The position numbers and the translations under genes were made by a program. The notes beneath the pieces were generated by a model, which ran no database searches, had not been told where the DNA came from, and saw only the letters and a program-made list of their open reading frames with translations. Positions 17,405 to 25,219 of a DNA stretch of 64,000 bases are shown here, piece after piece. The number at the start of each line of letters is the position of its first letter. Positions within the stretch are counted from its first letter, which is position 1. Origin of the DNA: Gemmatimonadota bacterium (GTDB taxonomy: Bacteria; Gemmatimonadota; Gemmatimonadetes; Gemmatimonadales; GWC2-71-9); the NCBI GenBank assembly GCA_003221035.1, contig QHUB01000018.1:1-64000 (forward strand), read 5' to 3'.

Positions 17405-17880
17405 CGTGGGGATGGAGAAACTCCGAGGAACTGTCGCGCGGACTCGGGGCTGAGGGTATGTGGGGCGAGCGACGCGATCAATCCAGCCGGCAGGGAGACG
17501 GGCTTCAGCTTTTTGCGATCGACGCAGACCAGGACCATCCATCCCGCGGCATCGAGCGCCGTGGTGTCGGCGCGCAGTACATCGAAGTGCAGCGTCAGCG
17601 ACTTTGTGCCGACCTTGCCGACGTAGGCCGCGATGCGCAGCCGGTCATCCAGCCGGGCCGGCCAATAGAACTCGCTGTGAACGGCTTTGCGCGGGAGAAA
17701 AATGTCGTACGCATCGAACATACGCGCGTACGCCAGTCCGCAATGCCGAAACATCTCGGTCTCGGCAATCTCGAACAGCCGCACGTACGAGCCATAGAAA
17801 ATGATCCCGGCGAAGTCTACGTCCGACCAGCGAACGTATTCCTCAATGACAAACGGCTGCGGCGAAGCGTGGGAGGTCAC
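17401..17880 (-). CDS. Acyl-CoA thioesterase, YbgC/4-hydroxybenzoyl-CoA type
   Basis: Hotdog-fold thioesterases of this group cleave acyl- or aroyl-CoA. The 159-residue product carries the group signature RWSDVDFAGIIFYGSYVRLFE (residues 17-37), in which the Asp of DVDFAG is the usual catalytic position and HSEFYWPARLDDRLRI is the second conserved strand pair. The length is that of YbgC-like proteins, though the usual tol-pal partners of YbgC are not here. It lies between the PAS-Fis regulator and the lipoprotein gene on the same strand, with 20 bases to the regulator stop and a 4-base overlap to the lipoprotein. The substrate is uncertain. Confidence 0.9.
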   Translation of the reverse strand: MTSHASPQPFVIEEYVRWSDVDFAGIIFYGSYVRLFEIAETEMFRHCGLAYARMFDAYDIFLPRKAVHSEFYWPARLDDRLRIAAYVGKVGTKSLTLHFDVLRADTTALDAAGWMVLVCVDRKKLKPVSLPAGLIASLAPHTLSPESARQFLGVSPSPR

Positions 17881-17900
17881 TCCCCGCAGAAGCTAGGAGC

Positions 17901-18398
17901 CTAGGGAGAGGCGCGGAAGCCGTCCACCCCGTAGGACTTGAGGCGCCTCCACAACGTCGTGCGGCTGATCCCGAGCCGCCGCGCTGTCTCGGCCAGTTTG
18001 CCGCTGGTGTCTTGGAGCGTGTCCGTGATCGCCTGGCGCTCGCGTTCGGCCAGCGTGAGCGCGCCGGCGGAAGGAAGGATCGCCGCTTCGCCCAGGCTTT
18101 GGTTGCCATTCCGGAGAGGAGTGAATCGTGCCCCGAGCGAATGCAAACGATTGCGGATGTCGCCGCCGCTTCCCCCGTTTTGACCGTCGACCGCCCGACG
18201 CGCGGACGCGTTGGCGTAGAGCAGACGGCCCTGTTGATCGAAGATGACGACGCCCTCGGTGACCGAATCAATCACTGCGCGCACGAGGGGAGAGAATGTC
18301 GCGGGGGTAGTCCCCGCTGGACTGACGGGTTTGTCGATCATTGGTTGGTCATCCTCATACAAAACTTGCAGGTCCAAGGTTTCATCCGGACGGGACAC
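17901..18398 (-). CDS. PAS-domain transcriptional regulator with Fis-type HTH, no AAA+ domain
   Basis: The product (165 residues from GTG 18398) has a PAS-like sensor core (FSPLVRAVIDSVTEGVVIFD, LLYANASARRAV). A linker leads to a C-terminal Fis-type helix-turn-helix (ERQAITDTLQDTSGKLAE, ARRLGISRTTLWRRLKSYG). NtrC-type activators have an AAA+ sigma-54 domain between these modules; it is absent here, so the protein probably acts as a sigma-54-independent regulator. A 6-bp-arm inverted repeat covers the start codon, which may allow self-control. It is divergent from a TetR gene, and the same-strand genes downstream (thioesterase to ispH) may be its operon. Confidence 0.85.
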   Translation of the reverse strand: MSRPDETLDLQVLYEDDQPMIDKPVSPAGTTPATFSPLVRAVIDSVTEGVVIFDQQGRLLYANASARRAVDGQNGGSGGDIRNRLHSLGARFTPLRNGNQSLGEAAILPSAGALTLAERERQAITDTLQDTSGKLAETARRLGISRTTLWRRLKSYGVDGFRASP

Positions 18399-18415
18399 GT
18401 TGTTAGATTCGTGTC
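18394..18415. promoter_or_regulatory. Inverted repeat over the PAS-Fis regulator start
   Basis: GACACG (18394-18399) and CGTGTC (18410-18415) are exact inverse copies separated by ten bases. The left arm includes the GTG start codon of the regulator. Fis-type HTH dimers bind such spaced palindromes, so this is a candidate autoregulatory operator. Confidence 0.45.
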
Positions 18416-18473
18416 AAGATGAGACTCGCTGATACGGCAAAAGGTTGCTGGTTTGTTTCGGCTTGCGCCTTCC

Positions 18474-18494
18474 TTATTGACTGCCATTATTGAC
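18474..18494 (+). promoter_or_regulatory. Direct repeat TTATTGAC before the TetR gene
   Basis: TTATTGAC occurs at 18474-18481 and again at 18487-18494, a 13-base period, just upstream of the chosen GTG at 18510. Each contains TTGAC and could act as a -35 element or a regulator half-site. Confidence 0.4.
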
Positions 18495-18509
18495 CAGCAA
18501 GACAACATC

Positions 18510-19001
18510 GTGCCCAAAGACGCTTCCTCGACCCGTTCCACGATTCTAACGGCTGCCGTGCAGACATTGCAGCGCGGCGGTATCGAAGGCTTTACCCTCG
18601 AGGCGGTTGCTCGCCGCGCAGGCGTTGTGAAGGGCCTGATCCTCTACCACTACGCATCACGGGCGCGATTGCTGCGAGCCGCCGCATCGCAGGTCGCGAC
18701 CGCCCGCGCGACCGCGCTCGAGCGCGCGCTGAGCGGCGCCTCCGGCGCGGAAGGTCTGGATGCCTGTTGGGAAGAGCTCCGGCGCCAAGCCCAAGACGGC
18801 ACGGCCCGTGCCTGGCTCAGCCTCTGTGCCGCCGGCCTTATTGACCGATCGGACAGGAACCGGGAATTCGAAGATGCGGCGCGCGAGTCGATTCTCGACG
18901 GAGCCACAACCGCGCTCGCCAGCGGCGTGCCGCTCGCGGATGCCCGCGATGCGTATGATGCGCTATGGCTGGCGCTGCTCGAGGTGACTGCAAAAGACTA
19001 G
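18510..19001 (+). CDS. TetR-family transcriptional regulator
   Basis: The N-terminal HTH is clear: RSTILTAAVQTLQRGG, FTLEAVARRAGVVKGLILYHYASRARLL, with the recognition helix in VVKGLILYHY. The rest is a helical ligand/dimer domain of about 110 residues without a recognisable subfamily. GTG 18510 was chosen because it starts just before the HTH; the frame extends to 18453, but those residues overlap the likely control region. The gene is divergent from the PAS-Fis regulator. Its stop is shared with the convergent helicase gene through the palindrome CTAG at 18998-19001. The target genes are unknown, the neighbouring thioesterase/lipoprotein operon being one possibility. Confidence 0.87.
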   Translation: MPKDASSTRSTILTAAVQTLQRGGIEGFTLEAVARRAGVVKGLILYHYASRARLLRAAASQVATARATALERALSGASGAEGLDACWEELRRQAQDGTARAWLSLCAAGLIDRSDRNREFEDAARESILDGATTALASGVPLADARDAYDALWLALLEVTAKD

Positions 19002-21556
19002 CGGCGCCTCGGCCTTCTGCCGCCACGCATCACGCGACCGCGATGCGCGCTTCCCAAGCCTCGTAATCCCTTCCTTAATTCGTCCAACGAGCTCGCGCGC
19101 ACAGCCTCGTGCTTGCCACGTGTCACGGTAAAGCGCATCGGCCGATCGAATGTCGGCAAATCACCAAGATCCAGGCGCCTGGCCTGGCCTTCCTTCAAGC
19201 GCAGTCGCACCACGCCGACGCCTTGCTCGACGTCATAATCGACCGGCACGCGATCACCGTAGAGGAAGACCGAAGAGGGAAGCGCGTCCAGCGTCTGCCG
19301 TTCGCGTTCGGGAATGGCGGCGTCGGGATCCAGTGAAATACGGGCGGCAATGAAGTCATCCCACGAGTTGACGCCCCCAAGCTGGCCCGCGACCTGCGCG
19401 GCGATATTCTCACGCGCTGCCTGTTCGAGTCGGCCGCCGGAGCGCCGCCAGTAATGACCAAACCGCTCCAATGCGCGCCGAACCTTGCCTTGGTCGGGAT
19501 GCGGCGTCTCCCCAGCCAATACCGCGCTGACGAGCGCACCCCGCGCCGCATCCGCGAGCTCAGGCGGGAATGAGCCGGTCAACGGCTCGACCTCGCGGTC
19601 GAGCATAAACCCGAAATAGTCGACCGTCCTGACCTCCATGAGCCCCTCGCGGCGGCGTTGGCGCTCGAACACGACCTGGGGGCGGCCGCGACGCGCATAC
19701 CGCCGAATAGCACGCTCCGGCACCTGCGTCCCTTCGATGCTCGCGCGAGGAACGCCGAACCGATCCGCGAAATACCTCAGTGTTCCGGCTATCGCTCCCC
19801 AGCTGCCGCATACAGAGCTCCGACTAACTCGGGCCTCCCGACCATCCGCCGTTTGCTCGTCGATAACCAAGTCGAAAGGCATGATCTTGGCCAAAAGGTC
19901 AGCAAAAAGCTCCAGCGTCTTGCGGTCACCGTATGGGAGTCGCGCCGGGAGCGCTAGTTCCAGCTGTCGGTATACCGACGCGGTTCCGAGAGCGATGTCT
20001 TCGATGGCCTTCACGAGCACACCCCGTTCCTCGGCCCAGCGCTCGATGTCGGCTTCGCGAAAAAGGTGGCGGGGCAGTCCGTAAACCTCACCCAGGTAGC
20101 CGTGCTTGTTCACCGCCTCAGCGTAGACGTTATACGCCGTGATGTGGTCGGAACCCGGGACGATCAACCCACCGAGTTGTCGTTCCTCGCGCGTCATGCG
20201 ATGCAGCGATTCGATGTTGGAGGCGACCGCGACCACTGGTACCAGCGCAGGCTCGGCGTGGTAGAGCAGCTCACCCCACGGCCGCTCGACGGGCATCGCC
20301 TCTACCTGTCGCCCGTAAGTCGTTAACCTGCCTTGTTCTATAAGCCCACGCTCGATGAGCCGTTCTACGCTGTCGCGGTAAGCGCGCCGGTCGAGGGGAA
20401 CGGGCAAATCCAGGTCTGTCGCATCCACGCCGATGGCGGCGCAGGTTATCGCGACCCGTTCCGCATCACCGGCGAGCTGGAATTCGGGAGCGGTAGGCCG
20501 CAGGTCATCGAACTCGAGGTCGCGGTCGCTGAGGATGTAGACCTCGCCCTGCTGCACGCGCCCGTGGACACGACCAGCCATCTGGAGGATTTCGTTCGCC
20601 CCAAGGTACGCACGGGTGAGCACGTTCTTGCCACGCTCCACCACGTTCGTGTACCGGGCGTCGTAGATCACCACCGTGTCCAGGCCGCGGATGTTGAGCG
20701 CGGACTGTCCCGCCGCAGTCATAGCCAGCAGGAAGGGGCGTTTGACCAAACCGTCAAGAAAAGGCCTGATTACGCGGATGGGCTCGCCGCCGTGGTAGAA
20801 AGCCGTCGCCAGATTAGGCCAGCGGTCCCCGAGCTCGTTGGCGATCTGCTCTACCTCAGCACGCGTGGGCACAAAAACCGCGACGCCGCGACGTTCCCGC
20901 ATAACCCGCTTTATGAAACGATCGTTCAAGAACTCGAGCGGCTGCTCGGCAATCACATTCACCTGAGCCGCTTTCGCGGGATCAAAGGCGCGGGTCTCGA
21001 GGACCTCGGCGGAAGCCAGATAGTCGGCGTAGAAGCTCGGATCCACGGTCGCGGACAGCCAGATGAACCGGCACCGCGCCCGCTTGCCCAGGGCGAGGCA
21101 GAGCTCCATCTCCGCCGACGTCTGATGAATCTCGTCGACGACGAGAGTGTCTTGCGCGCTGATCAGTCCGTCCTGGAACCAGCGGCGAGCGATGCCGGTC
21201 GTGATGATGACGACGTTCCACGACGGCGTCTCGGGGGTGGCTTCGCGTTCGCGATTGACGACGCCCACCTTGAGCGGCGCCTTGAGGATTGTCTCCGCCA
21301 TGCTCCGGATCGCCAGCGTCTTGCCCGTACCGGTACCCGCCACGACGCCAAAACCCTGTCCCGAGCCTGCGAGTCGGCGGATGTCGTCGCCATGTTCTCG
21401 CTCGAGCAGCGTCTCGAGCTGGAGGCCGAGCGCGAGCTCGATCGTTTCGCAAGCAGCACGTGTCGGAGCGATGACGATGACGCGACCGGTCGACGGCTCG
21501 GCTGCGAGAAATGCCTGGGGATCGAGAGGGAGGGAATGGTCGCGAGGGGTACGCAC
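18998..21556 (-). CDS. DEAH-box helicase, HrpA/HrpB-like
   Basis: The 852-residue product has the DEAH helicase order: Walker A GTGTGKTLAI (about 72-81), DEIH box VVDEIHQTSAEMEL, LSATVDPSFY (SAT), VFVPTRAEVEQI, and QMAGRVHGRVQ in place of the usual QRxGRxGR. The C-terminal half resembles the HrpB extension, ending in RLDLGDLPTFDRPMRF and a basic RGGRRPRRR tail that may bind nucleic acid. It may act as an RNA helicase in RNA processing; DNA substrates are not excluded. The GTG start at 21556 is preceded by TATATT with only six bases between, so the mRNA is probably leaderless. pfkA lies upstream on the same strand, separated by a hairpin. Confidence 0.82.
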   Translation of the reverse strand: MRTPRDHSLPLDPQAFLAAEPSTGRVIVIAPTRAACETIELALGLQLETLLEREHGDDIRRLAGSGQGFGVVAGTGTGKTLAIRSMAETILKAPLKVGVVNREREATPETPSWNVVIITTGIARRWFQDGLISAQDTLVVDEIHQTSAEMELCLALGKRARCRFIWLSATVDPSFYADYLASAEVLETRAFDPAKAAQVNVIAEQPLEFLNDRFIKRVMRERRGVAVFVPTRAEVEQIANELGDRWPNLATAFYHGGEPIRVIRPFLDGLVKRPFLLAMTAAGQSALNIRGLDTVVIYDARYTNVVERGKNVLTRAYLGANEILQMAGRVHGRVQQGEVYILSDRDLEFDDLRPTAPEFQLAGDAERVAITCAAIGVDATDLDLPVPLDRRAYRDSVERLIERGLIEQGRLTTYGRQVEAMPVERPWGELLYHAEPALVPVVAVASNIESLHRMTREERQLGGLIVPGSDHITAYNVYAEAVNKHGYLGEVYGLPRHLFREADIERWAEERGVLVKAIEDIALGTASVYRQLELALPARLPYGDRKTLELFADLLAKIMPFDLVIDEQTADGREARVSRSSVCGSWGAIAGTLRYFADRFGVPRASIEGTQVPERAIRRYARRGRPQVVFERQRRREGLMEVRTVDYFGFMLDREVEPLTGSFPPELADAARGALVSAVLAGETPHPDQGKVRRALERFGHYWRRSGGRLEQAARENIAAQVAGQLGGVNSWDDFIAARISLDPDAAIPERERQTLDALPSSVFLYGDRVPVDYDVEQGVGVVRLRLKEGQARRLDLGDLPTFDRPMRFTVTRGKHEAVRASSLDELRKGLRGLGSAHRGRVMRGGRRPRRR

Positions 21557-21562
21557 TACGGG

Positions 21563-21568
21563 AATATA
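21563..21568 (-). promoter_or_regulatory. -10 box of a leaderless transcript (HrpB-like helicase)
   Basis: TATATT on the minus strand, six bases before the GTG start codon. The expected transcription start coincides with the start codon. No good -35 match is visible because a hairpin occupies that position. Confidence 0.45.
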
Positions 21569-21598
21569 GGAGGGGGGACTAGAACGAAGTCCCTCTCC
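21569..21598 (-). terminator. Hairpin after pfkA
   Basis: On the minus strand GGGACT (21593-21588) pairs with AGTCCC (21580-21575) around a 7-base loop, and flanking G/C runs extend the stem with wobbles toward 21598 and 21569. The stem is followed by TATATT. It probably ends the selenoprotein-pfkA transcript just before the helicase promoter. Confidence 0.5.
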
Positions 21599-21630
21599 GA
21601 ACTGCCGAGCGTTGGGCGATGGCGTCCAGT

Positions 21631-22698
21631 CTAGTCGCCGAAACTGACGCCGAGGTCCCTGGCGGTGGCAACGCTGTCGGAGTCCACGGGGACTCGGCGC
21701 GGCGTTGCCAACGCTTCCGCGATCGGTACCGACACGATCCGCGGCGGCTGCAGCGCAACCATCATCCCGAACCGTTGTTCGGCGACCAGACGGACAGCGG
21801 CTGCGCCAAACCGCAGGGCCAGCAGCCGGTCGAACGTCGTGGGGCCGCCGCCGCGCTGCAAATGTCCGAGCACCAGCGACCGGGTTTCTTTTCCAGTCAT
21901 CTGCTCGATCGAGTGCGCGATTTTGTCCGCGATTCCGCCCAGCCGCTCATGAGCCGGATCGACGAGCGACACGGTGCCTCCCTTCGCCACCGCTCCCTCC
22001 GCGACGACGACGATGCTGAAATGCCGGCCTTCGGCCTCGCGCCGCCGAATCTTGTCGCAGACCTTGTCGATATCGAACGGGATTTCCGGAATCAGAATCA
22101 CGTCGGCCGATCCGGCGAGTCCGGAGTTGAGGGCGATGAAGCCGGCATTACGACCCATGACCTCGACCACGATGACCCGCTCGTGACTTTCCGCCGTCGA
22201 ATGCAGCTTGTCAATCGCATCCGTCGCGGTGGAGACCGCGGTGTCGAACCCGAACGTCGCGACCGTCGCGCCGACGTCGTTGTCGATCGTTTTGGGCACC
22301 CCGACGACGGGCAGCCCCTTCTTCCAGAGCTGCAAGGCGATTCCGAGCGTCCCGTCGCCGCCGATGGCAATGAGTGCGTCCAGCCGGTTGTCCCGAAATG
22401 CGTCGAGCAACTCCTGCGTGCGGTCGCGCTCTTCCCAGCTGCCGTCCGGGCGCTGCATCCGCCACTTGAGCGGGTTGCCGCGGCTCGATGTGCCAAGAAT
22501 GGTACCGCCGAGGTGCGTGATGCCGCGGACTTCGTTGGGGCCGAGCGGCATCAATTCGCCTTCGCCGAGCAGGCTGCCGAAGCCTCGTTTGATCCCCAGG
22601 CATTCCCAGCCGCGATGCACCGCGCTGAGGACGGCGGCGCGAATGACGGCGTTCAAGCCGGGCGCGTCGCCGCCGCCCGTGGAGATCGCGAGCCTCAC
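21631..22698 (-). CDS. pfkA: 6-phosphofructokinase
   Basis: Phosphofructokinase makes fructose 1,6-bisphosphate in glycolysis. The 355-residue protein begins with the nucleotide strand RLAISTGGGDAPGLNAVIRA and contains ALIAIGGDGTLGIA, VGVPKTIDNDVG, VVEVMGRNAGFIAL and GHLQRGGGPTTFDR. GGDG (rather than GGDD) points to ATP use, whereas the Lys in PKTIDND is shared with pyrophosphate-dependent enzymes. This mixed signature is known from the group III ATP-dependent class. GTG 22698 overlaps the stop of the upstream selenoprotein gene as GTGA, so the two are translationally coupled. A hairpin at 21569-21598 probably terminates the transcript. Confidence 0.95.
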   Translation of the reverse strand: MRLAISTGGGDAPGLNAVIRAAVLSAVHRGWECLGIKRGFGSLLGEGELMPLGPNEVRGITHLGGTILGTSSRGNPLKWRMQRPDGSWEERDRTQELLDAFRDNRLDALIAIGGDGTLGIALQLWKKGLPVVGVPKTIDNDVGATVATFGFDTAVSTATDAIDKLHSTAESHERVIVVEVMGRNAGFIALNSGLAGSADVILIPEIPFDIDKVCDKIRRREAEGRHFSIVVVAEGAVAKGGTVSLVDPAHERLGGIADKIAHSIEQMTGKETRSLVLGHLQRGGGPTTFDRLLALRFGAAAVRLVAEQRFGMMVALQPPRIVSVPIAEALATPRRVPVDSDSVATARDLGVSFGD

Positions 22699-22934
22699 TT
22701 TTTGCCGGCGGTCCCCTCGCGAATCAGGCGCACGACCTCTCCCGGTTCCGCGTGACGCTTCGTGCTTTTCTTGGAGAAGACGCGACGTCCATCGACATCC
22801 ACTTCAAAGACGCCGCCGGACGACTGGATCAGGCGCACTTCTGCGTGCGGGTACGCATCACGGATTTCGGCCGCCAGACCGGTGGCCCGAGGCTCGTAGT
22901 TTCAGACGACGCAGTATTCGATTGTGACCGTCAT
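22695..22934 (-). CDS. SelW/Rdx-family selenoprotein with in-frame UGA (Sec11)
   Basis: Rdx proteins (SelW, SelT, SelH and bacterial relatives) are small thioredoxin-fold redox proteins with a CxxC or CxxU centre. From ATG 22934 the frame reads MTVTIEYCVV, then TGA (22904-22902), then NYEPRATGLAAEIRD and onward to a TGA stop at 22697-22695, for 79 residues in all. Both sides of the UGA are family-like: strand TVTIEYC, motif C8-V-V-U11, YEPRA helix, then GGVFEVDVDGRRVFSKK and HAEPGEVVRLI. If the UGA is read as selenocysteine the product is complete; if not, only ten residues are made. A SECIS-like hairpin follows the UGA. The stop overlaps the pfkA start. Automatic gene calling would miss this gene. 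Confidence 0.9.
22867..22904 (-). promoter_or_regulatory. SECIS-like element after the UGA codon
   Basis: Counting U of UGA (22904) as 1, UCGG (15-18) pairs with CCGA (35-38). Above it CC (20-21) pairs with GG (33-34), or alternatively GCC (19-21) with GGC (30-32). The apical loop carries GGUCU at 25-29 (22880-22876). Bacterial SECIS elements lie directly after the UGA and need a G-U at the top of the loop for SelB; the E. coli fdhF element has the same GGUCU, about three bases nearer to its UGA. Confidence 0.75.
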
Positions 22935-22994
22935 GGCGTGAACGATAGTCGCGCTTGACACACCGCGCCACGGCGCCGACCTTCGCGACAGGTC

Positions 22995-25091
22995 ATGCGG
23001 CCCGCGCTGATTGTTCGTATCCTCATTGCCATCGCCGCGCTCCTCAGCTTCGGCGCAGGGCTGATCGCCTACGCCACCGGTCGAGTGCCAGGCGCCGAAA
23101 ACCTCCCGCTCGCCGGCGCACTGCTGGTGCTCGTCGCTGCCTTCACGCGGCGCAACGGCATTCCGCTTCCCGGTAACGGATTCTCCTCGTACGTGCTTGG
23201 CGTCATGCTGTTCGCCATTCTCGATCGCGGCTGGGCGTTCGCAGCGATCGTGGCGCCGTTTGCGATGCTGGTCGGCGACGTGCTCCTGCGGCGCCTGACC
23301 TTCCGGACGGCGCTCGGCAATGCCGCGCATCTTACCGCGGGGTCGACCTTCGTCGGGCTGATGTATGCGCGTCTCTCCGGTGCGGCCGGCGCCGCAGCGC
23401 TGACGGCGGACAATGCCTGGGTCGTCGCGCTGACCATCGTGCTGCTGCCGGTAATCGTGAACGGCACCTTCTATCTCGAGCTCGCGCTCGGCCGGACGAT
23501 CGCATGGGTGGACGCACGCCTCACGCTGCGCTGGGAATCGACCGTCTATTTCGTGTCGGCCGCGCTCGCGCTGGGATGGCTGGGCGCTGTGGAGGCGAGC
23601 ATCCCCGTCGGAACACGCGCGTTGCTGTTCGCGGCGCTCGCGCTCGGCACTGTCGGGAGCCTCCGTGTGCTGCGTCTGGGCGTTCGTTCCGATGAGCTGC
23701 AGCTCGTGCAGCGGCTCGCGCAAGTGATCGCCGCGGAGTTGACGCTGAGTCACAGTTTCCAGCGCGTGCAGGAGCTCACGCGGCAACTGGTGCCGTGGGA
23801 GCAGATGGGGTTCGCGCGCTACGATGCCCGGACCCGTCAGATGGAGCTCGTCGCCGACACCGCCGCGCAGCCGGGCAGCACGTTTCGCTTCGATGCCGAA
23901 GCGGGGCTCACGGGGGAAGCGCTGCGCTCGCGTCGCCCGGTCGTGGCACACGGCTTGGCCCGGGATCAGGTCGTCGTGCCGGGAGGGGAGACGCCCGGAT
24001 CGGAGATGCTCGTGCCACTGTACCATGCCGGCCAGCTGGTGGGGCTGTGGAGCGTCCGGCATTCCGATCCCACGATGTACCGTCAGTCTGACGGCGATCT
24101 CCTCGAGCTCCTCGCGCCGCAGCTCGCCCTGATGGTCGCGATCGACGGATCGTTGCGACCGGTGACCGGGGCGTCGGACCGGACGATGCAGTACGTGCAG
24201 ACGCTCACCGCTACGACCGAAGAAATCCACGCCTCGAGTCAGGAGGTCGCGGCCTCGGCACAGCGCGCGAGTCGCGGCGCAGGACAAGCGGCGTCGCTTG
24301 TCAGCACCGCATCCCGTGAAGCAGGCCAGTTGAAGGACAGCGCCACCGAGTTGGCCACGGCCGGCGACCGGACGCGCGAGGCCGGCGCGCAAATGGAGAA
24401 GACCGCGGAACGCGTGCGGACCGCGACCCAGGGCGCGGTGCGTCAACTGACCGACCTCGGTGCGACGACTGACGAAAGCGCGACCGAAGTCGGGAGACTG
24501 CGAGAGGTAGCGGCGCAGGTCGAGAGATTTTCCGAGACGATTGGATTCGTCGCCAATCAGACCAATCTGCTCGCACTGAACGCGACGATCGAGGCGGCGC
24601 GCGCCGGAATTCACGGCCGTGGATTTGCCGTCGTCGCGGATGAAGTGCACAAACTCGCCGAAGCGAGCGGGCGCGAGGCGCGCAACGTCGGGAGAGCGGT
24701 ACAAGACACGCGCCGCGCGCTGGATCGGGCCGCGCAGCTGATCGAGCGGATCCGCGGCGACCTGAGTCAGGTCGTGGAGGGCTCGGCGGCGTGGGTGAAG
24801 GACCTCGACCGCATCGGGGAAGTGGCTGCCGATACCGCGCGGGCCGGAAAACAGGTGGCCGAGATCAGTCGCCAGAGCGCCCAGCTGGCGATGCGAATGA
24901 CCGAGTCGCTCGGGCAGGCGCGCACGGCGGCGCAGAGCTCCGCTCAGGAAGCGGAATCAGTTGCCGCGGCGGCCGCGGAACAGCTGCGTGCCATCCAGGA
25001 CCTCGCCCAGGGCGCGCAGGAGTTATCGGGCCTCGCCGAAGAGCTTGCCCGGGCGCTACGCTTCATTCGCGGCGGCAACGGGCACCCCTAA
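22995..25091 (+). CDS. Methyl-accepting chemotaxis-type sensor with membrane and GAF domains
   Basis: The 698-residue protein starts with about seven hydrophobic segments (residues 5-235, resembling an integral-membrane sensor domain). A GAF-like domain follows (about 240-385; [40 protein letters not shown]). The C-terminus is a long helical MA signalling region with the hairpin [20 protein letters not shown] and [20 protein letters not shown] (about 520-565), which contacts CheA/CheW arrays. The other helices are Ala/Gln/Glu-rich coiled coil. A HAMP domain is not obvious. The ligand is unknown, and no other chemotaxis gene is in the window. It is divergent from the selenoprotein gene with 60 bases between the starts. 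Confidence 0.9.
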   Translation: MRPALIVRILIAIAALLSFGAGLIAYATGRVPGAENLPLAGALLVLVAAFTRRNGIPLPGNGFSSYVLGVMLFAILDRGWAFAAIVAPFAMLVGDVLLRRLTFRTALGNAAHLTAGSTFVGLMYARLSGAAGAAALTADNAWVVALTIVLLPVIVNGTFYLELALGRTIAWVDARLTLRWESTVYFVSAALALGWLGAVEASIPVGTRALLFAALALGTVGSLRVLRLGVRSDELQLVQRLAQVIAAELTLSHSFQRVQELTRQLVPWEQMGFARYDARTRQMELVADTAAQPGSTFRFDAEAGLTGEALRSRRPVVAHGLARDQVVVPGGETPGSEMLVPLYHAGQLVGLWSVRHSDPTMYRQSDGDLLELLAPQLALMVAIDGSLRPVTGASDRTMQYVQTLTATTEEIHASSQEVAASAQRASRGAGQAASLVSTASREAGQLKDSATELATAGDRTREAGAQMEKTAERVRTATQGAVRQLTDLGATTDESATEVGRLREVAAQVERFSETIGFVANQTNLLALNATIEAARAGIHGRGFAVVADEVHKLAEASGREARNVGRAVQDTRRALDRAAQLIERIRGDLSQVVEGSAAWVKDLDRIGEVAADTARAGKQVAEISRQSAQLAMRMTESLGQARTAAQSSAQEAESVAAAAAEQLRAIQDLAQGAQELSGLAEELARALRFIRGGNGHP

Positions 25092-25121
25092 GCGCCCTTC
25101 TGAGTAGATGTGATGTGGGAT

Positions 25122-25141
25122 ACGGCGGCGCCAGCCGCCGT
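25122..25141. terminator. 8-bp palindrome after the chemotaxis sensor gene
   Basis: ACGGCGGC (25122-25129), loop GCCA, GCCGCCGT (25134-25141): a perfect hairpin in the 128-base gap before the first OmpA gene. No T-run follows, so it may be a factor-independent stop of low efficiency or a REP-like palindrome rather than a classical terminator. Confidence 0.45.
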
Positions 25142-25166
25142 GCAAGATCATTCACCCCAACGAGTT

Positions 25167-25194
25167 TTGAGAATAACTGGCTGATTATTAAAGT
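25167..25194 (+). promoter_or_regulatory. Promoter of the first OmpA/TSP3 gene
   Basis: TTGAGA (25167-25172) and TAAAGT (25189-25194) are 16 bases apart in an unusually AT-rich patch (25164-25198) of this GC-rich window. The ATG lies 26 bases after the -10 box, with GAGGGA as ribosome site at 25211-25216. Confidence 0.5.
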
Positions 25195-25219
25195 GTAGCG
25201 CCGCCAACCCGAGGGAACC

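Noticed and set aside
18399-18509. sRNA in the gap between the PAS-Fis and TetR genes
   Set aside because: Only short repeats that fit operators; no stable extended hairpin or terminator.
20333-21634. 433-residue plus-strand frame within the HrpB-like helicase
   Set aside because: Shadow of the DEAH helicase; no recognisable domain.
22902-22904. UGA as a true stop giving a pseudogene
   Set aside because: The frame after it stays intact with family motifs for 68 residues and a SECIS-like hairpin follows; this favours recoding, although selenocysteine machinery was not seen in the window.
22902-24704. 600-residue minus-strand frame ending MTVTIEYCVV
   Set aside because: Most of it is the antisense shadow of the chemotaxis sensor gene; only the last ten codons belong to a real gene, the selenoprotein, which continues past the UGA.
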